Shown: positions 29,501 to 37,803 of the stretch, in pieces
Layout of the letters: every line of letters begins with the position of its first letter
Position numbering within the stretch: the stretch's first letter is position 1
NCBI RefSeq assembly: GCF_028728065.1
Contig: NZ_CP117811.1
Coordinates: 1,364,001 to 1,428,000 of the forward strand
Reading direction: 5' to 3'
From: Lentisphaera profundi
GTDB taxonomy: Bacteria > Verrucomicrobiota > Lentisphaeria > Lentisphaerales > Lentisphaeraceae
DNA length: 64,000 nt
Made by a program: the position numbers and the translations under genes
Notes under the pieces: model-generated
The model's input: the letters and a program-made list of their open reading frames with translations, nothing else
Told to the model about the DNA's origin: nothing
The model's database searches: none

Positions 29501-29758
29501 AGAAGCTTCTACTAAACCAGGAAGTTCTTTGTCAGTGAGGCTAATACTTTGATGAGCAGAAATATCCCATTGCAATGATTGGCTCCCATCTTTCGAATGG
29601 CGGCTACTCAAAATCATATTTGAATTTTTCGGCCACTCAGCAATTTCTTGCGTATTTTCAAAGCTTATTTTTTGCGTGATTATATCATCTTTGAGTACGC
29701 TTGTACCAGCCCAGATTAATTGGCTGAAGAGAATAGAGGATATTAAAATTTTATTCAT
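26564..29758 (-). CDS. PL8-family lyase, full-length chondroitinase-ABC-like, secreted
   Basis: 1064 aa, close to the usual length of chondroitin ABC lyases. Signal peptide MNKILISSILFSQLIWAG. The N-terminal lyase domain (about 20-230) has WDISAHQSISL and TGWRAFWVHFEEDAK; the catalytic toroid has IKPDGSIFHHRGAYQNSYG near 465; the C-terminal beta-sandwich has KKSYFFFDNQIICLGSGINS near 780 and SWIDHGKAPNNANYEYSI. The family cleaves chondroitin and dermatan sulfates by beta-elimination; marine sulfated fucosylated or glucuronan-like substrates cannot be excluded. It has its own regulon promoter motif, 58 bp upstream, and is followed by a strong terminator. Confidence 0.9.
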   Translation of the reverse strand: MNKILISSILFSQLIWAGTSVLKDDIITQKISFENTQEIAEWPKNSNMILSSRHSKDGSQSLQWDISAHQSISLTDKELPGLVEASKLWPGGQPENFEPSFFKAARHGGIKLWLYRESPNPTGELHFAVAANKSSLNDNPKYRFSMKQNFTGWRAFWVHFEEDAKVENYSGPDLMKAIKITPSADMTGDRVYLDMLQFLTFISRKRHSDLQYSNNKTLDRTDSYEILSHWNNLSKFGPEKHQLTPSQVQNLAQIEANLEFLIKGNHFGKNTGANTALLNRKLSSMIRKSKTLFKQLNIRRHDGAISGLSLFSSRDEQGAEKRKTFQELGHEIFFPMAMDYALEPNAKKKQDLIDLFDYYSDQGFSYGSSLGTTDHIIRLNAYANSVFLMRDVLAEQQTLDEKQKTLEWHTRFGKLSGWNKSQGENSDLIRGGLIPKLIAVLLLENTQQKHRKMIALKEYVEWATMDAPGYIDTIKPDGSIFHHRGAYQNSYGVQALTSFALFNHLLKGTSYELSRVSQKQVRKALKAQINFAADFELHPGICGRFPYTNNGLSRMMVQAFAFMALNGDEICDQEMANTFAKIYHKAEFDDSDSYHFPSLTYYGTFGTLERMEILADSIEKKESNRIGANGFYAFPYAGFANHKRSNFAASVKGFSKYVWDFESGHKGANPFGRYASFGALKLFTGTDKKGLLSLKASAMDLNKFNWSYMPGATTKELPIEKAAYFVQAHPIYAEGKHRNYTEQTFCGATTLGANGIFSLDLLDTVPADGDEALFEKGFSAKKSYFFFDNQIICLGSGINSSDSRYNTITTLFQNVLSSEVPVSASLNGKIIKENSKGHGAILRDTQENFYIVPQQYTVKTNLGQQQAVAKEHFRSKSFAAVQEHPAVKSWIDHGKAPNNANYEYSILVKSNSKQANKIAQKPNYKILQKDAIAHILKFGQNTTAYALFQANQTVAGPLLRSDTPVLFMAQESGDELLISLTDPDLRLAKWNHNMSHMPLDITNTPAAEHFVHFEVRGLWQVAAHADIKKVELKGANTLITLRVKHGLSRELSLSPIADKRQVSK

Positions 29759-29807
29759 GAAAACTCCTTGGGAAGATATTTATTTCTTAGTTCGCAGTGA
29801 CTTAAGA

Positions 29808-29839
29808 GGGAGTACCGAAGAATAAAGTGGGATGTGACA
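29808..29839 (-). promoter_or_regulatory. Regulon promoter motif, copy 5 (PL8 lyase)
   Basis: Minus strand TGTCAC (29839-29834), 17-bp spacer, GGTACTCCC (29816-29808), about 58 bp before the start at 29758. Confidence 0.75.
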
Positions 29840-29867
29840 GCAGGGGGCAAATTCTTTTGTTGAATTT

Positions 29868-30030
29868 TTGCGAAGCTAGTCCGCTCGCGGAGGTATTTAT
29901 AGATTTTAATATGTAGGGACTCCGCGCCAAACCCCATTAGGGGCTTCGCCACGAGGGAGCTCTGCCCCTCGAGCACCCCGCAAAGACTTGCCAGCCTTTG
30001 ATCCGACGATAAGGGGCTTCGCCCAGCTCA
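29868..30030. repeat. Dispersed GC-rich intergenic repeat, copy R3
   Basis: TTGCGAA...AGTCCGC..GCGGAGGTATTTATAG..TTTTAATAT.TAGGGACTCCGC aligns with copy R4 at 56041-56130; the right half GACTTGCCAGCC aligns with R1. Together with the promoter motif it accounts for most of the 323-bp gap between 29759 and 30081; nothing else is seen there. Confidence 0.6.
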
Positions 30031-30081
30031 AACAGCGAATTGAGTACTTCGTACTCATATTACAGCGAAATTATTGCAGCA

Positions 30082-31566
30082 CTATTTAATATATACCGGT
30101 GAACTCCAAGCTACGTGACCATTCTCTTGCTCAACTTTGAGGTAGTAATAGTCACCACTCTGACAAGCTTCAGAATAAGTATTATTGAGCTTGTAATGCT
30201 GCGGATCAATCGTGCTATGGATCTTGATTTTAGGCGCAGCAAAGCAATCGTAGATAGGTGTATGGATATCTTTATCAATGAGCTCGTCGAGGTGAACTTC
30301 ATTGGATAAGTGATACTTGCTACCATCTTCTAATTCCGCATCAGTCTCAATGATGATGGTGGTATCCTTGGCTTGATTGAACTCGAGGGTTACTGCAGAA
30401 GTAGCTTCAATATTGCCTCGTGAAGTATAGGAATCAATTTGAGCTGAATCACTTGTCCAAGAATAGATATTTTCTTCTACTAGAGAACCATCACCACCAC
30501 AGAGACAGGGATTGAAATCGTCAATTGATCCACCCTTGATAGTAATTTTGTGATTCCATTTAGTGACTTCAGTATGAGTCTGACCTGGATCAAAACGATC
30601 CCAGCCCCATTCGAGTTTTAGGAGTTTCTTATGGCAAGTAATCTTTTCAGAAGTATAGGGGGTCCAGAATTTGATGGGTTCGCTATTTTTTACGAGTGTA
30701 ACCATCTTGATGGGAGAGAGACCTGAGGTCTTGAAGTCGAGATTAATCTTATCAGTCTCAATGATATCACCCATGAGGTAATCTTCGTTAACCGCGAGGT
30801 CAATCTTGATACGATCGCCAGTCACCGCATAGCAATGACGTGCACGTAGGGCCTCAATCATGCTGGGACGATTGAGCTTTGGTGCCACAATACAAGTCAA
30901 GCCCTCACCATAATTACCTGGGTAACCACAATGATCATCGGTATCGGCAATGAAGCCAATTTTGAGACCCGATTTGAGGTTTTCATTTACGGTTTGCTGC
31001 TTGGAGACGCCGCCCATGCTATGGCTCATCATAGTCTTATGTGAATGATACTCAAGTGAGTTGCCGTGCTCGGAGAAGATTTCAACTACAGGAGAAACCT
31101 TGTAGTCGAGTTCAGCCCAGTTGAGGCTACGACAATGCTGATAATAACCCACGTGGTGAGGAAGAATGAAGCAGCCCTTATCCAAAGCAAACTCTTTGAG
31201 TGAATCGAGGTCAGTAGCGCGGCAGATTTCGCCGTTTTCATCAGGGAAATAAACGCAATAATCACCCCAAGTATTGGAATGCCATTCATAAGCCAAGAAA
31301 GTAACAAATTCATCTTCGACATTATAGTCGCGTACAATACCGCGAACCTTTTCCCAGTTCTGACGAGTTCTATTAAATCCAGCAATATGGTAATCGCGTG
31401 TCTTTTGATCATTCTTGGGCATATCAGACCAAAAAGCGTGAGGAGTGAAGCCATAGAAGTCGAGTGAGTTTTGGGCTATACGAAATGAGCGTTCAACCGT
31501 GCCTTCACCATAGCCGATTTCATTGTGATTGTGGAGGTCGCCCCAATAAAAGTTATTTTTACTCAT
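30082..31566 (-). CDS. DUF3604 / PHP-like metal-dependent hydrolase family protein, cytoplasmic
   Basis: 494 aa. It starts MSKNNFYWGDLHNHN, the DUF3604/PHP-like metal-binding entry (GDLHxH type), with later His/Asp-rich stretches TPHAFWSD, FLAYEWHSN, FILPHHVGYY and GFIADTDDHCGYPG that would complete a multi-metal site. A C-terminal beta-rich part (about 260-490) follows. No signal peptide, so it should act in the cytoplasm. Reaction unknown; PHP-fold proteins are often phosphoesterases. It starts 10 bp after the stop of a sulfatase that also lacks a signal peptide, so the two form an intracellular pair under one regulon promoter. AAGGATC precedes the ATG. Confidence 0.8.
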   Translation of the reverse strand: MSKNNFYWGDLHNHNEIGYGEGTVERSFRIAQNSLDFYGFTPHAFWSDMPKNDQKTRDYHIAGFNRTRQNWEKVRGIVRDYNVEDEFVTFLAYEWHSNTWGDYCVYFPDENGEICRATDLDSLKEFALDKGCFILPHHVGYYQHCRSLNWAELDYKVSPVVEIFSEHGNSLEYHSHKTMMSHSMGGVSKQQTVNENLKSGLKIGFIADTDDHCGYPGNYGEGLTCIVAPKLNRPSMIEALRARHCYAVTGDRIKIDLAVNEDYLMGDIIETDKINLDFKTSGLSPIKMVTLVKNSEPIKFWTPYTSEKITCHKKLLKLEWGWDRFDPGQTHTEVTKWNHKITIKGGSIDDFNPCLCGGDGSLVEENIYSWTSDSAQIDSYTSRGNIEATSAVTLEFNQAKDTTIIIETDAELEDGSKYHLSNEVHLDELIDKDIHTPIYDCFAAPKIKIHSTIDPQHYKLNNTYSEACQSGDYYYLKVEQENGHVAWSSPVYIK

Positions 31567-31576
31567 AATAAGATCC

Positions 31577-33025
31577 TTAAATTATGTTTTGTAATCCCCG
31601 ATTAATACGCTCGGGAACACCGCCATGATGGCAGCGATTTGGGTTGAGAGATGCAGTTTTATAATGTTGCTGATAAATCCATTCAGAAGGGTGCGGAGGG
31701 CTTGTGACGGCAATGCGCTGGAGCAATGCCTTTCTCATTTTGTCGGCAATTTGCGTTTCTCGCAAAATGATATTTTCACCTTCGTGGGGGTCATTTTTTA
31801 AATCAAAGAGCAACTCGCTCTGATCTTCGGGGTAATAAATAAACTTATAATCTTGATCAGCCAAAAGATAAAAAGGCGCTTTGAATTGTCCACCTAACTC
31901 AGAAAAGGCATACTGCCTTTGAAAGTCGCCTCCCTGCCAAAGTTTGAGCAATGATTGAGAAGGTGAGTTAGGAAGTTCTTCTTGTAGATTTGCGGAGCCC
32001 GCAAGTTCAATGAAAGTGGCACAGACATCGCTGATTTCAGTCGCCTGCTTATAAACGCCTGCTTTGATTAATTGCGGGTGGTGAGCAAGAAAAGGAACGC
32101 GAGTGGCACCATCGAAGGCTTGGGTTTTTGCAAACAACCCAAAATCACCCATCATATCGCCATGATCAGAAGTAAAGACAATTAAAGTATTCTCAAATTG
32201 ACCATTGCGCTTAAGGGTAGCAATGATTTCACCAACATAAGTATCGACTTGTTCAATCATGGCAAAATAGGCACGGTAATACTCTTGGAAATAACTGATT
32301 TTATCAGGAGGGCACTGAAAGGGAAGGGGCATGTCCTCTAAACGATATTTATCTAAGTATTTTTTAGGTGGATCAAAAGGAAAGTGTGGGTTGCAAAAAG
32401 AAGTCCAGAGAAAAAAGGGTGATGCTTGTTCATTTAGAAAATCAATTGATTTTTCTTTGACTAAGTGATCGACATAATCATCTTCATTTAAATGAGTGGG
32501 ACTCGCTTCGCAAATCCCTTGGCGCCTTTTGTCCATCCGCGAAGTGAGGTCCTGCATGTGTGTATCATATAGTCCCTTCTCTTTTAAGTGATGGGTCCAT
32601 TCATCCTGAGATCCCTCAATCATCGATTTTCCTGCCACGGACCAAAAATGATCAAAACCAAAAGTCGTTTTTGTGGTCTCAGCCATTTCTTTTAAGTCGC
32701 AAAAGCCTTCAAAAAAGTGTTCTTTGCCAACTAGCGCAGTGGTATAGCCTTGTTTCTGTAAGGCTTGAGGCATGGTTTTAAGTGAGGGATTTAAGTCACC
32801 ACGATTATTCATGATACCGTGCTGATGCGAGTAAAGCCCTGTAAGTAAAGAGCAGCGTGCGGGCATGCATACGCAATTGACTGTGTATGTATGTGGGTGA
32901 TAAGCTCCGTTAGCTGCGAGTGAATCTAAATGCGGAGTATTGACTTTGTACTTATTAAAGCAGCCAATAGCATCGAAACGTTGTTCGTCAGTGGTGATTA
33001 ATAGGATATTAGTTTTTTGCGACAT
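31577..33025 (-). CDS. Type I sulfatase without signal peptide (CMPAR)
   Basis: 482 aa. Begins MSQKTNILLITTDEQRFDAIG: the metal site starts at residue 6, with no room for an export signal, unlike the other complete sulfatases here. Formylglycine site C53-M-P-A-R57, CSLLTGLYSHQHGIMNN, GKEHFF, and the second metal site FTSDHGDMMGDFGLFAKTQAFDGATRVPFLAHHP. C-x-P-A-R is an accepted variant. Probably desulfates an imported oligosaccharide or monosaccharide in the cytoplasm. First gene of a unit with the DUF3604 protein; promoter motif 27 bp upstream. Confidence 0.92.
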   Translation of the reverse strand: MSQKTNILLITTDEQRFDAIGCFNKYKVNTPHLDSLAANGAYHPHTYTVNCVCMPARCSLLTGLYSHQHGIMNNRGDLNPSLKTMPQALQKQGYTTALVGKEHFFEGFCDLKEMAETTKTTFGFDHFWSVAGKSMIEGSQDEWTHHLKEKGLYDTHMQDLTSRMDKRRQGICEASPTHLNEDDYVDHLVKEKSIDFLNEQASPFFLWTSFCNPHFPFDPPKKYLDKYRLEDMPLPFQCPPDKISYFQEYYRAYFAMIEQVDTYVGEIIATLKRNGQFENTLIVFTSDHGDMMGDFGLFAKTQAFDGATRVPFLAHHPQLIKAGVYKQATEISDVCATFIELAGSANLQEELPNSPSQSLLKLWQGGDFQRQYAFSELGGQFKAPFYLLADQDYKFIYYPEDQSELLFDLKNDPHEGENIILRETQIADKMRKALLQRIAVTSPPHPSEWIYQQHYKTASLNPNRCHHGGVPERINRGLQNII

Positions 33026-33043
33026 GGGGCTCTCCGGTTTTTA

Positions 33044-33075
33044 GGTATTACCAGAGAAAAAGTATTGATGTGACA
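33044..33075 (-). promoter_or_regulatory. Regulon promoter motif, copy 6 (cytoplasmic sulfatase/DUF3604 unit)
   Basis: Minus strand TGTCAC (33075-33070), 17-bp spacer, GGTAATACC (33052-33044), 27 bp before the sulfatase ATG. Confidence 0.75.
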
Positions 33076-33167
33076 GTGGCGAATGAAATATATTTGTGTA
33101 AATGAACTTTGGGATATTAATTATTTTATATTGAGATGCATACAGTTTTAAAGATTTTTTTATCATT

Positions 33168-33199
33168 TGTCATGAATAAGGTTTTTCGCCGGTACTACC
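33168..33199 (+). promoter_or_regulatory. Regulon promoter motif, copy 7 (pseudopilin)
   Basis: TGTCAT, 17-bp spacer, GGTACTACC; the GG is 39 bp before the pseudopilin ATG. Divergent from copy 6. Confidence 0.72.
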
Positions 33200-33229
33200 T
33201 ATTGATTGATAAATAAAAGGATTTAACAA

Positions 33230-33943
33230 ATGAAGAAAATATGGATAGGTAAAAAAAGATTTACGCTGATTGAACTCTTAGTTGTAATTGCCATTATTGG
33301 AATTCTCGGCTCACTTCTTCTTCCTACACTTGGTCAAGCACGTGCTAAAGCACGATCAGCACAATGTAAAAACAATTTAAAATCTATTGTAACAGCTTCC
33401 TATATGTATTTAGACGATAACAAAGGCTATCTTCCCATGTCTGTTTATACGGGTGGAGTAGGGGGCCAAAATTTCACTACGGAAACGGCGACTTATTTAG
33501 GTTTAGATGGCCAAGTGGGCGTTGGCCTATCAGCACCAGATTACTGGCATGTAGAAAATGCAGGCGAACCTCTAGATCCACCAGCAGTTTTTCAGTGCCC
33601 TTCAAAAGATGAAAGAGAATTGGGTTACGGGTGGAATTGGGGCTCAGCGGGAATCGGAACAGCTTGGAGTACTTATGTGAAACTTGGAGAAAATCATCAT
33701 GGTGAAGCGGTAGATGTTAGCCAATTTGGCTTAGGTGGTTGTAATGGTGATGATGTTGATGCTCGTAAGACTTATTACTGGGGTCGCAGCGGCGGCGGTG
33801 GAGGTGGCACGATTTATGTATCAGATCGCCACAATCAGGGTTCTAATGTGTTTTTCATGGATGGCCATGTGGGCTTTGTTTCATCAACTATTCTTTTTAA
33901 TGATTCTTTAGCAGAAAATATTCTTTTCAATCCCTTGAATTAA
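33230..33943 (+). CDS. Type II secretion-like pseudopilin under the regulon promoter
   Basis: 237 aa. Leader [10 protein letters not shown], then [33 protein letters not shown]. Globular part with [16 protein letters not shown] near 125, a Gly-rich run SGGGGGGT near 187 and the H-X9-DG ending [23 protein letters not shown] is placed about 9 bp before the ATG. This is the only pseudopilin in the window directly preceded by the TGTCA-N17-GGTA motif, so it is likely expressed together with the lyases and sulfatases. Confidence 0.88.
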   Translation: MKKIWIGKKRFTLIELLVVIAIIGILGSLLLPTLGQARAKARSAQCKNNLKSIVTASYMYLDDNKGYLPMSVYTGGVGGQNFTTETATYLGLDGQVGVGLSAPDYWHVENAGEPLDPPAVFQCPSKDERELGYGWNWGSAGIGTAWSTYVKLGENHHGEAVDVSQFGLGGCNGDDVDARKTYYWGRSGGGGGGTIYVSDRHNQGSNVFFMDGHVGFVSSTILFNDSLAENILFNPLN

Positions 33944-34010
33944 AATATAAAGGTTCGCTCTCACTTTCTGTTGAAGCGGAGCACAAAAACTAGTATCACA
34001 CAGAGTTCAA

Positions 34011-34330
34011 GCTTTAGAGCCTGTGTGAAAAATAAATAAAAGGCTGAATTAGGGCCGATAGATTTTAGCATGTACCGAAAGGTAGATGGGTACCGATGTC
34101 TAAATCCCCAGGGCTCACGTGTGAGTTCACTAGAATGTAGCGTACACCGTCAGGTGTATGAAAACTCGATTATAATTAATCTAGGGCCCAGGCTTGGGTC
34201 CGACAGATGCCGGACTCACATCCGCGAGCCCTAATTTTCATCAAATAATTATTCGTGTGGCTCACGCCACACGCTATTTTATGCCGGTACCTTGTACCTT
34301 AAAAAGTGTTTTTTACACAGGCTCTAAAGC
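34011..34330. repeat. 320-bp non-coding element with long inverted-repeat ends
   Basis: Left end GCTTTAGAGCCTGTGT (34011-34026) and its exact complement at 34315-34330, extended by an A/T-rich arm with one mismatch. The interior is rich in small palindromes: GGTACC-type repeats near 34075-34100, GTGTGGC-TCAC-GCCACAC (34256-34273), TGCCGGTACC near 34280. A local stem CACACAG/CTGTGTG also spans the left end. No plausible gene in the 583-bp gap 33944-34526. Looks like a MITE or a highly structured RNA. Confidence 0.6.
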
Positions 34331-34470
34331 GTGGACTAGATACGTGAGCTATGAGAGTAGGGGAAGCTTGAGATTCGGTACTCTATAGGGTTTCCTTTGT
34401 CGAACGGAAAGTGTTTTCAAGTATTGATTAAAACCCAATTCTTGTCCCTTGAAAGTGAGAGAGAAGCAAT

Positions 34471-34501
34471 AAAAATCCCCCGAAAGTATAGCTTTTGGGG
34501 G
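34471..34501 (-). terminator. Rho-independent terminator for the small secreted protein gene
   Basis: Stem CCCCCGAAAG / CTTTTGGGGG with loop TATAG and five T (minus strand) at 34475-34471. A (TTTG)n run of about five units lies between it and the gene's stop. Confidence 0.75.
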
Positions 34502-34526
34502 CTTTTGTTTGTTTGTTTGTTTGTAT

Positions 34527-34871
34527 TTAGATAGCAGTTTTTTGAGCTTCGATAGAGTAGATTTGACGAATGAAGTCATTTTTATGAGTCGTTTTTTCTC
34601 TTAGCCTAGCGAGTACTTTAACATCTTGATGCACTAGTTTTTTGAGAGCTTCAGCATCAACACTAGTGGAGATATGGATTTTTGAGCCATCCTTTAATTC
34701 TAAGTAATAAGCTTTTTGCTCAGCACTTCGATTACGGACTTTCAAAATGCCGATAAATTCTGTTTTCTCAGTATCAGCTAACTTTTGAAAAATAGCACTA
34801 TTCTGAAAATCAGAAGGCGTGAGAGCGTAAACTTGAGTGGCTACACAAGCCAAGATAATGAATGATTTCAT
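34527..34871 (-). CDS. Small secreted protein of unknown function, family member 2
   Basis: 114 aa. Signal peptide MKSFIILACVATQVYA. The mature part has FIGILKVRNRSAEQKAYYLE, DGSKIHIS, VHQDVKVLARLREKTTHKNDFIRQIYSIE, and aligns over its whole length with the protein at 15165-15503. No known domain. It is monocistronic: its own promoter motif (34907-34938) upstream and terminator downstream. That both copies of this family carry the regulon promoter suggests a role in the same degradative response. Confidence 0.72.
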   Translation of the reverse strand: MKSFIILACVATQVYALTPSDFQNSAIFQKLADTEKTEFIGILKVRNRSAEQKAYYLELKDGSKIHISTSVDAEALKKLVHQDVKVLARLREKTTHKNDFIRQIYSIEAQKTAI

Positions 34872-34906
34872 TGGTATTCCCTTATTTATTTTATAGTTGG
34901 AGACTA

Positions 34907-34938
34907 GGGAGTACCGGGGAACTTATGAAAACATGACA
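34907..34938 (-). promoter_or_regulatory. Regulon promoter motif, copy 8 (small secreted protein 2)
   Basis: Minus strand TGTCAT (34938-34933), 17-bp spacer, GGTACTCCC (34915-34907), 44 bp before the ATG. Confidence 0.75.
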
Positions 34939-35038
34939 GTGAGAGGCTATTTAATGAATTTTTGATCAATCTAAAATTCTACTTATCCGTCCGTCCGAGT
35001 ACAGTCACCAGAGGACATATTATTTGGTGATTATCGTA

Positions 35039-36460
35039 TTAATGCTGATCAGATACTAGGGAATCAATATGATTTTTGAGTGCTAAACTAAGTTTTTTAA
35101 CGAGCGCATGACTTTCGGGCTTATTAGCAATATTAAAGTTTTCTTCAGGATCACGGTGATGATCGTAGAGCATACGTGCGGTGATCTTGCCTGAATCATT
35201 GCGCCACTCAGTATAAAGGTAGCGATCCGTGTGAATCGAGTCACCAGCATGATAACGACTGAAGACAGCTTTTTTCCAATCTTGATTAGGCTTAAGTAAG
35301 AGGGGTGCAAAACTCTTGCCCTGTAAGTGGCTAGGTTTTTCAATATTCGATAAGTCACAGAGGGTGGGATATATATCAACAAACTCTACGAGCGCTTGGC
35401 TAGCTTTAGTAGCGTTATGGCCTGCAGCAGAAATGATGAGTGGAGTATTGAGCGAGGTTTCGAAGTTGGCATGTTTACACCAAAGCCCGTGCTCACCGAG
35501 TTGCCAGCCATGGTCACCCCAAAGAATGATGGTGGTGTTTTTACGTTTGTCTGTTTGATCGAGATGTTTTAAAATACGACCGATATTAGAATCAGTAAAA
35601 CTTAATGAAGCGTAATAACCATGCTTAAGTTCCAATGCTTTTTCATCTGATATGGGGCCATCTTTAGGGATATCATTATACATACCTCTGAGTTCTTGCC
35701 AATTATGTTTTGCCTGAGAGGGAGCATCCTGAGGCATTTGAGGATTTTTAGCGAGCTCTAAGTCATTGCGATCATAAAGATCCCAGTATTTTTTGGGAGC
35801 AACAAAAGGAAGGTGGGGCTTGGTGAAACCAACTGCCATAAACCAGGGCTTATCATTTGATTTTTGGATATAGTCTATAGCGGCAGAAGCGAGCTGATGA
35901 GTGAAATATTTCTCATCAGGAATATCGGCACACTCGGTGGCTGGGCCAAGAGCCTCAAAGCTATACTTGCCCCGACCTGCCTGATTTTCTGGTAGATGAT
36001 AATCACGCATAGATGGACTCGTGATCAGTGGGCTATCTTTAATGTCCCATGATTCGCGATAATCATTGTGCTCGTGATAAACTTTGCCGATACTAATGGT
36101 TTTGAAGCCATTGCTTTGGAAAGTTCCTGCGAGATCCGGGACACCACCAGATTCTTTTTTTGCTTGAGCATTATAGGATATAAAGCGACTTTTGTGGGGT
36201 CGTAAACCGGTCATAACACTTGAGCGTGATGCTCCGCAGACGGGGACGTTACAGTAAGCTCGCTGAAAGAGTGTCCCTTCTCGGGCAATGCGGTCAATAT
36301 TGGGCGAAATAATTTGCTTGTTACCATAGCAATTTAGGTCGGGTCGTAGATCATCAACAATGATGAAGAGTACGTTATTGGCTTTTTGGTCTGCGGCATT
36401 ACTTAAACCGATTAAGGTAAAGCTAGAAAATAGTAAGTAGATGAGTCGGATTTTAATCAT
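35039..36460 (-). CDS. Secreted sulfatase, iduronate-2-sulfatase-like (CGASR)
   Basis: 473 aa. Signal peptide ending GLSNAA. Metal site NVLFIIVDDLRPDLNCYGN, SPNIDRIAREGTLF, and formylglycine site C75-G-A-S-R79, SSVMTGLRPHKS. Ala replaces the Pro of the standard motif; this C-x-A-S-R form is common in iduronate-sulfatase-like bacterial enzymes. GKVYHEHNDY, KPWFMAVGFTKPHLPFVAP and LWGDHGWQLGEHGLWCKH complete the family pattern. Last gene of a five-gene minus-strand operon (40991 to 35039), 2 bp after the preceding sulfatase. Confidence 0.92.
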   Translation of the reverse strand: MIKIRLIYLLFSSFTLIGLSNAADQKANNVLFIIVDDLRPDLNCYGNKQIISPNIDRIAREGTLFQRAYCNVPVCGASRSSVMTGLRPHKSRFISYNAQAKKESGGVPDLAGTFQSNGFKTISIGKVYHEHNDYRESWDIKDSPLITSPSMRDYHLPENQAGRGKYSFEALGPATECADIPDEKYFTHQLASAAIDYIQKSNDKPWFMAVGFTKPHLPFVAPKKYWDLYDRNDLELAKNPQMPQDAPSQAKHNWQELRGMYNDIPKDGPISDEKALELKHGYYASLSFTDSNIGRILKHLDQTDKRKNTTIILWGDHGWQLGEHGLWCKHANFETSLNTPLIISAAGHNATKASQALVEFVDIYPTLCDLSNIEKPSHLQGKSFAPLLLKPNQDWKKAVFSRYHAGDSIHTDRYLYTEWRNDSGKITARMLYDHHRDPEENFNIANKPESHALVKKLSLALKNHIDSLVSDQH

Positions 36461-36462
36461 GC

Positions 36463-37803
36463 TTAATGTCCTTTCTTAGTTGATTTCTGACGTTTTTTCA
36501 CGCTGAGCTCAGCAATCATACCCGTGTCATTCTGTTGTGACATCCAAGTCTGCAGTTGTATTTTTAAATTATTTTTGATAGAGTCAAGTTTTGAGTCATT
36601 TGCTAAATTGTTTAATTCCCATGGGTCATTAGCGAGATCATAAAGTTCTTCCGCAGGGCGTTTAAGAATGAGCTTGTGGCGCTGGGCCCAAAAATCATCA
36701 GTCTCACCAATCTTAGCCCAGCTTGTCATCCAACCACCTCCGTACGCTTGGAAGCTTTGATTATGAGTCATGATATTACTTGAAATTCCCTCTGGATTTA
36801 GATTTTGGATATACTTGTATCGTTTATCGCGAACTGATCGAATTGGGAAGGGTAAGCCGGACATAATACCTTGGTTTGTGTGAGTACCAAAGATGTAGTC
36901 ACGATGATGATTTTGTTGTTCTGTGAGACAGTTTAGAAAACTTTTCCCATCTATATTGTCGAGCTTCTTTTCAGTAGCTGCTTGGTATACCGTGGGTAGA
37001 ATATCAATTAAATTGATCATGGCTTGTTGGCTTGTGTGAGCTTTGATGTGTTTTGGCCAACGAATGATCATGGGAACGCGTAGACCAATTTCATAACAGG
37101 TCCACTTAGCGAGTCGGCTAGAACCATGATCACTTAAAAAAATAGTGATGGTATTATCTTTTTTACCAGAATCATCGAGTACTTTAAGGTAAGAGGCAAA
37201 AGCTTTATCCATGAGTTCAATATCGGTGTAATAACCTTCTCGTGACTTGCGGATTTCGGGCGTATCGGGTAGATAAGGTGGGAGAGGAATGGCTTGAGCA
37301 TCAAAAGCGCCGCTTTCATGAGGTGTATGAGGATCATGTGATGCAATAATTAAACAGAAAGGGTCTGCACCATTGATCACCTCTGAAATATCAGCAAGGG
37401 TTTCTTTTTTGCGTTCCATGGTGAATACACTCTCGGGTTGAATATGTCCTTTCCCAGCGAGAACAACCTTGTATCCCAAAGGTTGAAAGTATTGACCGAA
37501 ACTTTTGACGCCTTTGTTTGTACTACCATGATTCATGTGTGCGCCATTGTGATGAGGATAGAGACCCGTGTAGAGCATACTGCGAGCGGGGGTACACATG
37601 GCGGTACTAGTGAAGGCCATTTCGAAACGACATCCTTCAGTAGCGAGGGCATCGATTGCGGGAGTTCGCACAATTTTATTGCCATAGCAACCGACATCGA
37701 AAGTGCTGAGGTCATCGGCTAGGAAGATGAGGATATTTAGTTTTTTAGCTGCTAAAGCGAAATGACTTAGAATAGTCAATACAATGAATATATATTTGAT
37801 CAT
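36463..37803 (-). CDS. Secreted sulfatase, heparan N-sulfatase-like (CTPAR)
   Basis: 446 aa. Signal peptide MIKYIFIVLTILSHFALA. Metal site NILIFLADDLSTFDVGCYGN, TPAIDALATEGCRF, formylglycine site C70-T-P-A-R74, SMLYTGLYPHHNGAHMNHG, then GKGHIQPE, SHDPHTPH and FLSDHGSSRLAKWTCYE; the last part resembles sulfamidase-type enzymes. It overlaps the GH10 stop by 4 bp and is followed at 2 bp by the second sulfatase. Placing two sulfatases behind a xylanase suggests the operon target is a sulfated or mixed polymer, or that the operon joins two functions; this is inference. Confidence 0.92.
   Translation of the reverse strand: MIKYIFIVLTILSHFALAAKKLNILIFLADDLSTFDVGCYGNKIVRTPAIDALATEGCRFEMAFTSTAMCTPARSMLYTGLYPHHNGAHMNHGSTNKGVKSFGQYFQPLGYKVVLAGKGHIQPESVFTMERKKETLADISEVINGADPFCLIIASHDPHTPHESGAFDAQAIPLPPYLPDTPEIRKSREGYYTDIELMDKAFASYLKVLDDSGKKDNTITIFLSDHGSSRLAKWTCYEIGLRVPMIIRWPKHIKAHTSQQAMINLIDILPTVYQAATEKKLDNIDGKSFLNCLTEQQNHHRDYIFGTHTNQGIMSGLPFPIRSVRDKRYKYIQNLNPEGISSNIMTHNQSFQAYGGGWMTSWAKIGETDDFWAQRHKLILKRPAEELYDLANDPWELNNLANDSKLDSIKNNLKIQLQTWMSQQNDTGMIAELSVKKRQKSTKKGH

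Noticed and set aside
31086-31454. 122-codon minus-strand frame
   Set aside because: Out-of-frame shadow inside the DUF3604 gene.
34502-34526. (TTTG)n run as a phase-variation switch
   Set aside because: It lies after the stop of the small secreted protein gene, beyond coding and promoter regions, so length changes would not switch expression.
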